Made by a program: the position numbers and the translations under genes | In this document: positions 54,405 through 64,000 of the stretch, one piece after another | Position numbering within the stretch: position 1 is the first letter of the stretch | How the letters are laid out: each line of letters opens with the position of its first letter | Assembly (NCBI GenBank): GCA_009760885.1 | Contig: CM019691.1 | Coordinates: forward strand, 25,419,314-25,483,313 | Direction: 5' to 3' | Length of the DNA: 64,000 bases | DNA from: Achatina immaculata | Lineage: Eukaryota; Mollusca; Gastropoda; Stylommatophora; Achatinidae | Notes under the pieces: generated by a model | What the model was told of the DNA's origin: nothing | Databases searched by the model: none | Seen by the model: the letters and a program-made list of their open reading frames with translations, nothing else

Positions 54405-54690
54405 CATATCTCAGTCAGTCATTTGCGTATCCCTTGCGGAACTTTGTCTCCCTAACAGCCCTTCTATAGGCCTCTCGGTTATAAGCAAGATGCCCTGCTG
54501 CTGATGCATCGATCTGTCGATTATCAACGATGTCTTGCAGCCATCTTCGCCTTGGTCTTCTTCCCTTTCTTTTTCCTATTATGTACCCTTCTAAGACTGT
54601 CTTCTCTAAATTCTCATGACGGTTTAATGTGTCTAAAATATTTAAGTTTTCTCTATTTAATCCTCTTTACTAACCAACCTTCTTCACACG
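54405..54690 (-). mobile_element. LINE-B 3' fragment
   Basis: Minus-strand RT tail and ACTG-type tail (cagtcagtcatttgc on the plus strand). Truncated at 54690, within the IEEGWLVKRIK region. Confidence 0.92.
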
Positions 54691-55032
54691 TGAAAACCAC
54701 AGAAAAACCGCCCAACAATGCAAGATCAAATGTTAGATAACAACGCAAGAGATGAAGATCTTGTTTTGCATCTAAAACACAAAAAGTACGTCAAGCCTAA
54801 GATATATAAAGTCAACCGTATACTATGGTAGCTCCTTCTACACCAACTATTTTTCTTGTACCCTGTTTTCTTCTAAACACTAGTAACAGTTGTCGTTGCT
54901 GCTAATGAGTCCCACAACACCGCCATATGGCTGGTATCAAATGAAGGATGACATTACCAGGGAAAGAAAATACGGCCCCTTTGCCTTCCACTCGGTTTGG
55001 GTACGGCTTTTTTCTATGTCTTCTGTCCAAAG
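54691..55032. other. no recognised feature
   Basis: Unassigned spacer. Confidence 0.5.
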
Positions 55033-55188
55033 CAGGGATGTCCAACTGGTGGCCCGCGATGTCTTTTCTTACGGTCTACGAGGTAATTATGAAGATGTAA
55101 TTTATTTGATTAAATTAACATAACTGTGTGTCTTGTTTGAAGAATTGTAAACCTAATTACAGTGAATTCACCTTTCCTTCATAACTCT

Positions 55189-55224
<36 letters not shown>

Positions 55225-55351
55225 ATTTTCTCATTTCTGATGTGAGTGAGCAGAAATAAAAAAAAAAAACCCAACTGATTCAGATGCGGCCCGCCACTCA
55301 ATTTCCGCATACAATTACGGCCCTTTAGGCCACTGAAGTTTAGCACGCCAG
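55033..55351. mobile_element. non-autonomous hAT-type element (319 bp)
   Basis: Ends CAGGGATGTCCAAC and, inverted, CTGGCGTGCTAAAC, followed inside by ggtggcccgcg and ggcggcccgc-like text, are typical of hAT. The 8-bp flanks gtccaaag (55025-55032) and gtctaaag (55352-55359) differ at one position, a good hAT target duplication. A (CT)n run at 55183-55224 lies inside. Confidence 0.8.
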
Positions 55352-55911
55352 GTCTAAAGAGAATAACGAATGAACAAACTTTAATTTGAAAGGATGAAAA
55401 ATTGGATGCAATAACCTGCAGGGCATGCGGGGTACCTGTTTTGGTCTGTTGTTGCTTTATCTGATTATTCATAGCTAACTTCTATTTACAGAAGCGACAA
55501 TCCATCATCCGCCTCTCTCGATGATGAAAGGACCAGCTCCTCTTTCAAAGGAGCATGTGAATACGTGGTATAGATAAATAACACTGTGTGTCTTATCGTT
55601 TCATTTACGCTAGTCACTGGGCTGGGGATACACTGACGAAATGTTACGTCTCAATTCATGTCATGAATCTCAGATATTGCCAGGCTGCATGTATTTCTCA
55701 TCTTCTTTATTCCCATGCAATATTCGTCGATAATAAATGTTATTCCTTGTAAAAAAAAAACTAATAAATATATATGTATGTAAAGGAGTCATCAAATGCT
55801 ATGTATATCCCTTATTTATCCATGCTGTTGTCCCGTATTTGAAATTACAAACGATGGGCCAGTTATATATGCTTTCAGTCTATTCTTTCATACATATTTT
55901 CGTCATTTCAA
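55352..55911. other. no recognised feature
   Basis: Unassigned AT-rich sequence. Confidence 0.5.
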
Positions 55912-56480
55912 GTGAGACAGACAGTGACACAGAACGAGAGAGAAGGGGTGAGAGAATGAGTGACAGACAGAAAGAGACAGATAGAGAGATGCAGGCAGAG
56001 AGAGAGGGAGAGACAAAAAAGATGCAGAAAGAAACAGAAAAAGAGAGAGGCAGAGAAACAGGCAAACAGAAAGAAAGACAGACAGAAAGAGAAACAGAAA
56101 CACATACACACACAGATACAAAGAGAGAGACCGATAGAGAGGCAAACAGAAAGCCAGACAGACAGAAAAGGAGAGAGAGACAGGCAGACAGACAGAGAGA
56201 GATAGGCAGGCAGAGAGAGACAGACAGAGAGGCAGACAGAGACAGGTAGAAAAAGACACAGAGAAAGAGGCAAACAGAAAGCCAGACAGACAGAAAAGGA
56301 GAGAGAGAGACATGCAGCCAGAGAGAGACAGGCAGAGAGAGAGAGAGAGAGACAGGCAGACAGAGACAGGTAGAAAAAGACACAGAGAAAGAGGCAAACA
56401 GAAAGATAAAGAGGGAGACTCAGAAAGACACGCAGGCGTGGAGGAGGGGGAGAAGAGAGAGAAAGAGAGAAAAGGAGACA
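55912..56480. repeat. polypurine (GACA/GAGA) tract
   Basis: Plus strand built of gacagacagaaagagaga-type pieces. A roughly 130-bp block with aggcaaacagaaagccagac is repeated at 56140 and 56270, so the tract grew partly by block duplication. Long K/R/E and S/L ORFs here are artefacts. Confidence 0.96.
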
Positions 56481-57482
56481 AAAATAACCACCTCGCATTA
56501 ACTCCCCCTTCGAACTCGAGTACCTGTTTTTCGTGCGCAAAGATGGCGCCCACTGCAGATTGATTTATGATCTGATTTACGTCAGAAGATTCAGATTCAG
56601 TAATAAGGAGCAATCATCGATATCAGCATCAGTTCTTCTTTCCTCTTAGCTCTGCTTATCCCCCTCCTCCTCCTCCTCCTCCACCCACATAAACCCCAGA
56701 ACAAAGCTCGAGGGCGAGATAAATTCCCCGGAGGAAAAAAAAAAACTTGTGGGGCGCAAGAAACAAAAATCAAACCCCGAAGATATCGGGAATTTAGTGA
56801 GACCGTGGCTATGCATCGATCACTCAACACAAACACAAACTTTTATATGATCGATTCTGACTGCCTCGCGACCAGCGACCATTTAGGCGACCAGAAAATC
56901 CGCTCAAATGGGGAACAAAAACATACTAGAAAGTCGCATGGACGGTTTCCAATAAAAAAAAAAAAGAAAAAAAAGAAGAATGTCTTTCTCGAACAACGAG
57001 AGACCAAATTCATAATTTCTTATGTCCTTCAGATAAAGTCCCATATTCACTGAACTGGGTTGCACTTTCACCCACTGGCACCCCGTACGCTCAGTATAAT
57101 CAAGTGTGCCTCACCCTACAAGCATATATTCTCTACAATTTTCCTCAACAAAACGTGCCGCGCGCTCATTTTTTTCGAACAGATGGCGACGACAGGGGGA
57201 ACAGAACCCGCTGCCTCTAGTCTGAGAAACCGCTTCACGATCGATTCAGCCAATCCATACCTTCCCACATGTAAGCAACCACGACTCCAAGACACTTTCT
57301 TGGAATAGAATAAAAGAAAAGGAAAGGAAAGGAACACTGAAAAGACAAAAACAAAAACCAATCTCCTTAAAATGCCGACTTCAAACACGACTTCAAGCAT
57401 GTATTTTTTTTTCCTCCCGCAAAAAGGACATACCATTCCACACTAAAACTGTGCCAATATTTTCTTTCCATACACGTCCAGA
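56481..57482. other. no supported gene
   Basis: A possible YY1-like gcaaagatggcgccca lies near 56539-56554. Pure A-runs at 56737-56748 and 56957-56974. No ORF with recognisable homology. Confidence 0.45.
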
Positions 57483-57745
57483 GGATTAAACAGAGAAAAC
57501 GTAAATATTTTGGACACATTACTCGACATCTGAATTTAGAGAAGACCGCCTTGGAAGAGTGCATAATGGGGAAAAAAAAGTGGAAGACCAAGGCGAAGAT
57601 GGCTGCAAGACATCGTTGATAATCTGCAAATGGATGCATCAGCAGCAAGGCATCTTGCTTACAACCTAGAGGCCTACAGGAGAGCTGTTGTTTGGGAGGC
57701 AAAGTTCCGCAAGAGACATGCAAAAATGACTGACTGACTGACATG
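57483..57745 (+). mobile_element. LINE-B 3' fragment
   Basis: Begins aggattaaacagagaaaacg (RIKQRKRKYFGHI) and ends atgactgactgactgac. 5'-truncated and frameshifted. Confidence 0.93.
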
Positions 57746-58065
57746 TAAAGTTAATCCGAATCTTTTCATTATGTAAACCTAACAGTACTGATTTATTATA
57801 TATACAACATTATTGTGCCTGAAGACTGTTGCTAATGAAATAGCTTCTGGCGCCACATTTTACCTCCTGCCTTGTTTCACTAATGGCTTAATCTGCTTTG
57901 CGTGTAGGATGTCTCACTGACTTAGGGCCCAGAAATATGACACAAGAACAGAGACAAGGCTAATCCAGACAGAGAGCGGAATAACTACTGAAAGCGTTTC
58001 TCTTTGGTCATAAAAGAGGGCGTTTTCTGTCTCTTCGCAGGTTTTTTTTCCTCCTCTCCGTCTCT
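57746..58065. other. no recognised feature
   Basis: Unassigned spacer. Confidence 0.5.
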
Positions 58066-58346
58066 TGAGTGAGTGAGTGAGTGAGTGAGTGAGTGAGTGA
58101 GTGAGAATAGAAGAGGCAAAGTGACAGTGAGAGAAATAGTGAGAGAGAGAAAGAAAGAGTGAGAAAATGAAAGAGTGAGTGAGAGTAACAGATATGAGAC
58201 AAAAAGCGGGGGAGAGAGGAGGGGAAAGAAAGTGATAGCGAGAAAAAGAATAAGAGAAAGAAGGAGAGTGAGTGAAAGAATGAGCGAACAAGTGAGTGAG
58301 AGTAACAAATAATGAAGCTGAGAGACAAAAAGAGAGACAATGATAG

Positions 58347-58380
<34 letters not shown>

Positions 58381-58535
58381 AGAGAGGGAGATGCGAGAGA
58401 AAGAAGTGTGAGTGAGAGAAGATGATACAGAGAGAATGTGAAAAAACAAAGTTAAAGAGGGAAAGTTGGAAAGCGAGACAGACAGATAGAATGAGAGAGA
58501 GAGACAGACAGACAGACAGGCAGAGAGAGAGTGAA
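58066..58535. repeat. (GAGT)n and polypurine GA tract
   Basis: Ten GAGT units (58066-58105) pass into a GA-rich, nearly pure purine tract with occasional T or C, ending in cagacagacagacaggcaga. Confidence 0.95.
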
Positions 58536-58564
58536 ACTGATGCATTCACTGACATTAATCTGTA

Positions 58565-59595
58565 CTGTCGGAATTGTAACACTGATAGGATCGTGGTAAC
58601 ACTGGTAGGATCGTGGTAACACTGATAGGATCGTGGTAACACTGGTAGGATCGTGGTAACACTGGTAGGATCGTGGTAACACTGGTAGGATCGTGGTAAC
58701 ACTGATAGGATCGTGGTAACACTGATAGGATCGTGGTAACACTGGTAGGATCGTGGTAACACTGGTAGGATCGTGGTAACACTGATAGGATCGTGGTAAC
58801 ACTGGTAGGATCGTGGTAACACTGGTAGGATCGTGGTAACACTGGTAGGCTCGTGGTAACACTGGTAGGATCGTGGTAACACTGGTAGGATCGTGGTAAC
58901 ACTGGTAGGATCGTGGTATCACTGGTAGGATCGTGGTAACACTGGTAGGATCGTGGTATCACTGGAAGGCTCGTGGTATCACTGGTAGGATCGTGGTAAC
59001 ACTGGTAGGATCGTGGTATCACTGATAGGATCGTGGTATCACTGATAGGATCGTGGTAACACTGGTAGGATCGTGGTATCACTGATAGGATCGTGGTAAC
59101 ACTGGTAGGATGGTGGTAACACTGGTAGGCTCGTGATAACAATGGTAGGATCGTGGTATCACTGGTAGGATCGTGGTAACACTGGTAGGATGGTGGTAAC
59201 ACTGATAGGATCGTGGTAACACTGGTAGGATCGTGGTATCACTGATAGGATCGTGGTATCACTGATAGGATCGTGGTATCACTGGTAGGATCGTGGTAAC
59301 ACTGGTAGGATCGTGGTAACACTGGTAGGATCGTGGTAACACTGGTAGGATCGTGGTAACACTGGTAGGATCGTGGTAACACTGGTAGGATCGTGGTATC
59401 ACTGATAGGATCGTGGTATCACTAGTAGGATCGTGGTAACACTGATAGGATCGTGGTAACACTGGTAAGATCGAGGTAACACTGGTAGGATCGTGGTATC
59501 ACTGATAGGATCGTGGTATCACTGGTAGGATCGTGGTAACACTGATAGGATCGTGGTAACACTGGTAAGATCGAGGTAACACTGGTAGGATCGAC
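58565..59595. repeat. 20-bp minisatellite, about 51 copies
   Basis: The unit is actggtaggatcgtggtaac. Its period is exactly 20 for a kilobase. Variation is confined to a few sites: ggta/gata, aac/atc, gatc/ggctc or gatgg, and rarely gatcgagg. The frame rotates, so the YQCYHDPTS-like translation is not a gene. Confidence 0.97.
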
Positions 59596-59984
59596 CTAAG
59601 CTGAAGCGAGATATATAAGAGCAAAGACAACAGCCCAGTCTCTACTTCTTGCTTAGCTACACATCCAGTCTCACTCGATTCCTTCGGCAGCAAGACCCAC
59701 AGTCACTAGTTTCAGCATGAAAACAACTTTTAACGAGCAAGAATCAGACAGAATTCCTACACTTACAGCTCAAGACACTTCCCACTTAGCAAGGACACAC
59801 GTTCGTCCCTCAAGAGAATAATGTCAGTTCTCTTAATGTCCAATCCACGTGACAGACAAACCGACAATAATCTCCTGGAAAATCAGAATTCACACAATCC
59901 ACTCACTCGACAGTCGGGATGCTTCGTTGATCTCGCCTTTGCTTTCACCTTCCAAGAACTTGTAACAGCGCGTCTTGTTTCCTT
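59596..59984. other. no recognised feature
   Basis: Unassigned. Confidence 0.5.
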
Positions 59985-60200
59985 GAAGCTGCAGTCCAAC
60001 CGCAGTGATGTTTCCAGATATCTCCTCTAGTCAGGGCTACATCTAACGTGTCATTGCTTTTCTTTTCCAAAGCTCCGAGCCTATTTTTACCGAGCAGTCT
60101 AACATTGCAGCAATAGAACTTCTTCCCTTTCCATTTGTTCTCTACACACTTTCTTTCCCGCCACTCTACATCCATGAGCTCCCATGTCATTAGCTCACAC
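59985..60200 (-). mobile_element. possible LINE endonuclease N-terminal fragment
   Basis: The minus strand reads KFYCCNVRLLGKNRLGALEK, which resembles the NVRTL...KNRLGAL start of LINE endonuclease domains. The rest is decayed. Only this one piece supports the call. Confidence 0.4.
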
Positions 60201-60252
60201 TGTAGTTGCTTTCCTGATACTCTGTATGTGAATTGTTGTAATTCTCCAACTT

Positions 60253-60284
<32 letters not shown>

Positions 60285-60654
60285 GGAGAGAGAAAACGCC
60301 TGCAAGATAATGAATGAAAGAGGGAATGAGGGAGAATGAGTGAGAGTGTGTGTGTATATGTCAGAGAAAGAGAGAGAGAGAGTAAAAGAGAAAAAGTGAG
60401 TAAGCATGAGAGAAAGCGAAGTCGAGAGACAGACAGAAAATTTGTGCATGTGTGTGTGTGTGTGTGCGTGCGTGAGAGAGAGAGAGAGTGAATGAGACAG
60501 AAAATGTCTGCTAGAGAATAAATGACACACACAGAGAAAATAAGACAGAATGATTGTGTATGTATGAGACTGAATGAGTGAGAGACAGATACAGAGAGAG
60601 CGTAAGGTGAATAAGAGTGAAGTGAGTGAGAGTGAGAGAAAGTAGACAGAGACC
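60253..60654. repeat. polypurine GA tract
   Basis: GA-rich with (GT)n at 60452-60468 and gagtgagag pieces. It ends in a G homopolymer. Confidence 0.95.
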
Positions 60655-60675
60655 GGGGGGGGGGGGGGGGGGGGG
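60655..60675. repeat. G21 homopolymer
   Basis: Twenty-one consecutive G on the plus strand, capable of G-quadruplex formation and also prone to assembly error. Confidence 0.9.
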
Positions 60676-61094
60676 ATTTTCCCAATCCGAGAGCTGTTAC
60701 AGTTTCTATTAACATATTTCGGACTTTCTGCGTTCTTTTCATCTTCTAATGTTCTAATGTCCCTAGAAATAACAAAGACTCTGTTTCGGCCAACGATTCA
60801 AACTAGAAGTACATTTGTTTCAACAGTGAAGCATTTTGAACTGTCAGATTCGATTTCTGTGCTATATTTCTACTCTGTTTTGGTTGCATCCGATGAAGTT
60901 TACCTAGGCCTGCCACAAGACCTTCTAGAGTTGATCCACTGCTTTGTAATAAAATGTTTCTTCTTCATGTATATCTTTACCATCTTCTGGAACTTGCAAA
61001 TCAAATCTCTAGGTCTTGATCTGTATTTATTCTTCGTGGATAAAAATGTCTTATACAGGCCATAAATAGGAGTGCTGAAGCGGTCTGCCTACAC
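60676..61094. other. no recognised gene
   Basis: A plus ORF of 102 codons (60757-61065) has no recognisable domain. Confidence 0.45.
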
Positions 61095-61330
61095 AACATT
61101 AACAGGAGTCGAAAGTCTGCATACACAACACAACAGGAGTCGAAAGTCTGCATACACAACACAACAGGAGTCGAAAGTCTGCATACACAACACAACAGGA
61201 GTCGAAAGTCTGCATACACAACACAACAGGAGTCGAAAGAAGTTTGGATACACAACATCAACAGGAGTCGAAAGTCTGCATACACACCATCACAGGAGTC
61301 GCAAGTTGCTTGGACACACATCTTATGAGA
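61095..61330. repeat. 31-bp minisatellite, about 7 copies
   Basis: The unit is aacaggagtcgaaagtctgc plus atacacaacac. The right edge is diverged and includes a lengthened unit. Confidence 0.94.
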
Positions 61331-61918
61331 CGAAAGCTGTTTAGATATACTACATCAGCAGGACTGGAACGTAGAGTGAACACGCAACATCAGAGGGGTG
61401 CTTTGGACATACAATGTCTTGACCTGCTTAATTTTAAGATAACAAAAAAAATGTTGTTGCTGTAAATTTACAGTCGAGAATAGAGTTTAACGGCCAAGCG
61501 TAATGATCCTATCTGGACGTTAAGCCAAGCTTCCTGCGAACAAGTTTATTATCTCCTGTCTATAACGGTATGAATGAAAGCGTCTTCAACGAAGAAAGTC
61601 TGCTTTGGTTGGCTCGTATGGAATCTCAGAAGCCATAAAGCTAAATCCCCAGTTTTATGCGATACTTCTGATACACATTATCTGCCGCGCCATTCGGTTG
61701 CTATGCATAGAAACTGAAAATTTCCGAGTTGACACTAATACCAAACGGCAACATCACTTCGGAGTCAAGTTATCTCAGAACTATTCCACCGGCAAAGACC
61801 TACTAAGTTTTAGAGAGATCTTTCATCAAGATCGGCGTGTAGATTGTGCTGAAAAACTGAAGAATGTCTGAATTCAGGGAAGGGAATGTTAACTTTCCAC
61901 ATCTTCACTTTCACTTAC
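61331..61918. other. no recognised feature
   Basis: Unassigned. It would be intron if the next exon is real. Confidence 0.45.
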
Positions 61919-61993
61919 TTCAGGGGTGCTGGAATCGATGCGAGCTCCTTGTGGCTTTTTCTTGGCGGCTTCTCTCTGTAGGCGCCATACAGC
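61919..61993 (-). CDS. candidate 75-bp internal exon
   Basis: The minus strand has a strong acceptor, ttgttttttttcag, then 75 bases, then a consensus donor CCTGAA|GTAAGTG. In frame 0 it reads 25 codons, AVWRLQREAAKKKPQGARID plus SSTPE, so intron phase is 0/0. A second frame (LYGAYREKPPRK...) is also open, so the frame is not certain. It is the best splice-bounded block in the window. Its phase fits directly onto the exon at 31438-31525. The protein is unidentified. Confidence 0.6.
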
Positions 61994-62274
61994 CTGAAAA
62001 AAAACAAAAGACAAATAACATTACTAGTATAAACTTCCGTTCTCGCACGTCGTTCGAGATTTCGCAGTTTCATAATACTTTGAACACGCGGTATTTTAAC
62101 TGATTTTAACGACCAATCGCTTGTAAAGATGAAAAATCAGTGTAACAGGCGGAATAAAAGTAATGGAAATCTACACTGACAGAGGTATAGAAGTATAAGT
62201 GTTACTCGGTGCGTCACAGTTGTTAACCCCTTACTGTAATACACGTTTAAGAAAACGACCAATTTGGTCATTTG
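61994..62274. other. no recognised feature
   Basis: Unassigned spacer. Confidence 0.5.
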
Positions 62275-62365
62275 GTCACGTGACTGAGATGTTACTGAAC
62301 CAGGTCATGTGACTGAATTGTTACTGAACCAGGTCACGTGACTGAGTTGTTACTGAATCAGGTCA
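62275..62365. repeat. about 29-bp tandem repeat, 3 copies
   Basis: Units gtcacgtgactga, ttgttactgaaccag. Two of the units hold a CACGTG E-box palindrome. Confidence 0.88.
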
Positions 62366-63194
62366 CGAGTAGGGCTCCTGGAGGAAGAACAGTTGTCTGA
62401 AAGATGAGAGGACGAGCGTTAGTATGTGAGGTCTTTATCTACCTACATGAGTACTCAGAAAGTGATTAACCGTGGGAGCGAGTATAAACGTGAGAATCTG
62501 GAGTTGGACTCCCATGCTTGGACTGGTTCTTCTTCGATTTAGAGGTTGTTTCTAAGTTGCGATCAAAGTCAGCGGGAAGTGACTGTTTGTTTTGCAGGTT
62601 GCTGTACATTTATAACCCTCCCCCGACACACAACAACCAAACAGGAGAACGAGTATAAACTCCTGAAGTGGGTAAACACTCAGAATTAGATTCCTTTCTT
62701 ACAAGTACAGACCAAGTCCGCTCTTGAAAACACTTAGAATGTTTAATGGAGATGAGCTCAAGACGGTGACGGCATGCCATGTGACGTAACAAAATGATCG
62801 GTCTCAAATTCAGTCACAGCACACAGATATCCAAACCACTGAAACTGTAAGAGAAAAGAGGCATATCCAGCATTCCTGCTATCACTCCACAAGAGGACTT
62901 CTGCAATGTACGGTTGTTAACGAACGACAAGAAGAAGAACTGCGGTCCCGGCTCGCTCATGCCTTCCGATCATTCTCCCGCTGTCTTTACTCACCCTCAG
63001 CTACTCAGGACTTTTCGGGTCCCACGTGCTCAAGTTGCGCTGATTTATTCAAGTCTCTTGGATTAAGCGAGGTACTTAATAACAGCCAACATATCAACCA
63101 GGAGTTTAGAAGGCAGCGATATCATAACATCTGTAGAGCTGTCAACGATACTACTAAATACTAAGCTGTTATCATTTACACCATGAGTCATTAC
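62366..63194. other. no supported gene
   Basis: On the minus strand a donor-like gagGGTGAGTAAAG lies near 62985-63000 after a cacgtg box, but no exon is evident. Confidence 0.4.
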
Positions 63195-63875
63195 ACACAC
63201 ATTCATCCTTCACTAGATGAGGCTGCACACATACACTCATCCATCACTAGACGAGGCTGCACACATGCACTCATCCATCACTAGGCGAGGCTGTACACAT
63301 ACACCCATCTATCACTAGATGAGGCTGTACACATACACCCATCTATCACTAGATGAGGCTGTACACATACACCCATCTATCACTAGATGAGGCTGTACAT
63401 ATACACCCATCCACCATTAGATGAGGCTGTACAATATACACCCATCTATCACTAGATGAGGCTGTACATATACACCCATCTATCACTAGATGAGGCTGTA
63501 CATATACACCCATCTATCACTAGATGAGGCTGTACATATACACCCATCTATCACTAGATGAGGCTGTACATATACACCCATCTATCACTAGATGAGGCTG
63601 TACACATACACCCATCTATCACTAGATGAGGCTGTACATATACACCCATCCACCATTAGATGAGGCTGTACATATACACCCATCCACCACTAGATGAGGC
63701 TGTACATATACACCCATCTATCACTAGATGAGGCTGTACACATACACCCATCTATCACTAGATGAGGCTGTACATATACACCCATCCACCATTAGATGAG
63801 GCTGTACATATACACCCATCCACCACTAGATGAGGCTGTACATATACACCCATCCACCACTAGATGAGGCTGTAC
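63195..63875. repeat. 34-bp minisatellite, about 20 copies
   Basis: The unit contains ctagatgaggctgtacatat and acacccatctatca. Subtypes differ at cacatac/catatac and atctatcac/atccaccat and occur in recurring order near the right end. The array decays after 63875. Confidence 0.96.
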
Positions 63876-64000
63876 ACATTTGAAGAGCAGTCCTGTAAAG
63901 TGGCACAGAACTGACACAGGTGACTGGACGTCATAGTGACACGTGGCAGAAACGACGTTCATATGTGACAGCATTTGCCCTTGTCTTGTCTTGTCCTGGT

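Noticed and set aside
55903..56613. Long Ser/Leu/Cys minus ORFs and Arg/Glu plus ORFs
   Set aside because: Direct translations of the GACA/GAGA tract.
57914..58922. Long minus ORFs with YQCYHDPTS repeats and Ser/Leu-rich ends
   Set aside because: Products of the 20-bp array and the neighbouring purine tract. The frame rotates with the unit.
60757..61065. 102-codon plus ORF
   Set aside because: Hydrophobic text without a recognisable domain. AT-rich composition makes a chance ORF likely.

Overview
The window is eukaryotic, intergenic or intronic DNA from an invertebrate animal, most likely a lophotrochozoan such as a mollusc. That placement is an inference. It rests on the mix of elements: endonuclease-plus-reverse-transcriptase LINEs, a Penelope-like element, mariners, hAT ends and tRNA-headed SINEs, together with very many micro- and minisatellites and almost no coding sequence. 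I see no prokaryotic gene order, no rRNA and no intact tRNA gene.

Layout. 0-9.3 kb: minisatellites, a GC-rich module repeat, a hairpin element, a hAT-type miniature element and a 1.1-kb polypyrimidine tract. 9.4-16.3 kb: a candidate minus-strand exon, a LINE split by a deleted mariner, and a triple nest (LINE-A inside LINE-E inside a 38-bp minisatellite). 17-23 kb: two hAT-bounded segments and a decayed Penelope-like element. 24-28.6 kb: a 53-bp array, a second copy of a dispersed segment also found at 4.5 kb, and a 31-bp array. 29-37 kb: a full-size but mutated mariner, a candidate exon, a 51-bp array, and one nearly intact LINE (LINE-A) bracketed by (TA)n. 37-42 kb: a LINE-B copy carrying an antisense insertion of the same family, and a 30-bp array. 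42-57 kb: LINE and SINE fragments, hAT remnants and a minisatellite that grew inside a dispersed repeat. 57-64 kb: purine tracts, a 20-bp array of about 51 units, a candidate exon with strong splice sites, and a 34-bp array.

Host genes. The best evidence is three short exon-like blocks on the minus strand at 61919-61993, 31438-31525 and 9369-9523. Each has consensus-like splice sites; two encode helix-rich peptides in their only sensible frame. They may belong to one long minus-strand gene, which would make most of the window intron, but I cannot name it.

The LINE family names A-H and the repeat name S1 are local labels for this window. The reverse transcriptase and transposase genes seen are all broken by stops, frameshifts or lost catalytic residues. 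The only one close to intact is LINE-A at 33.3-36.6 kb, with a single nonsense codon near the end of its ORF.
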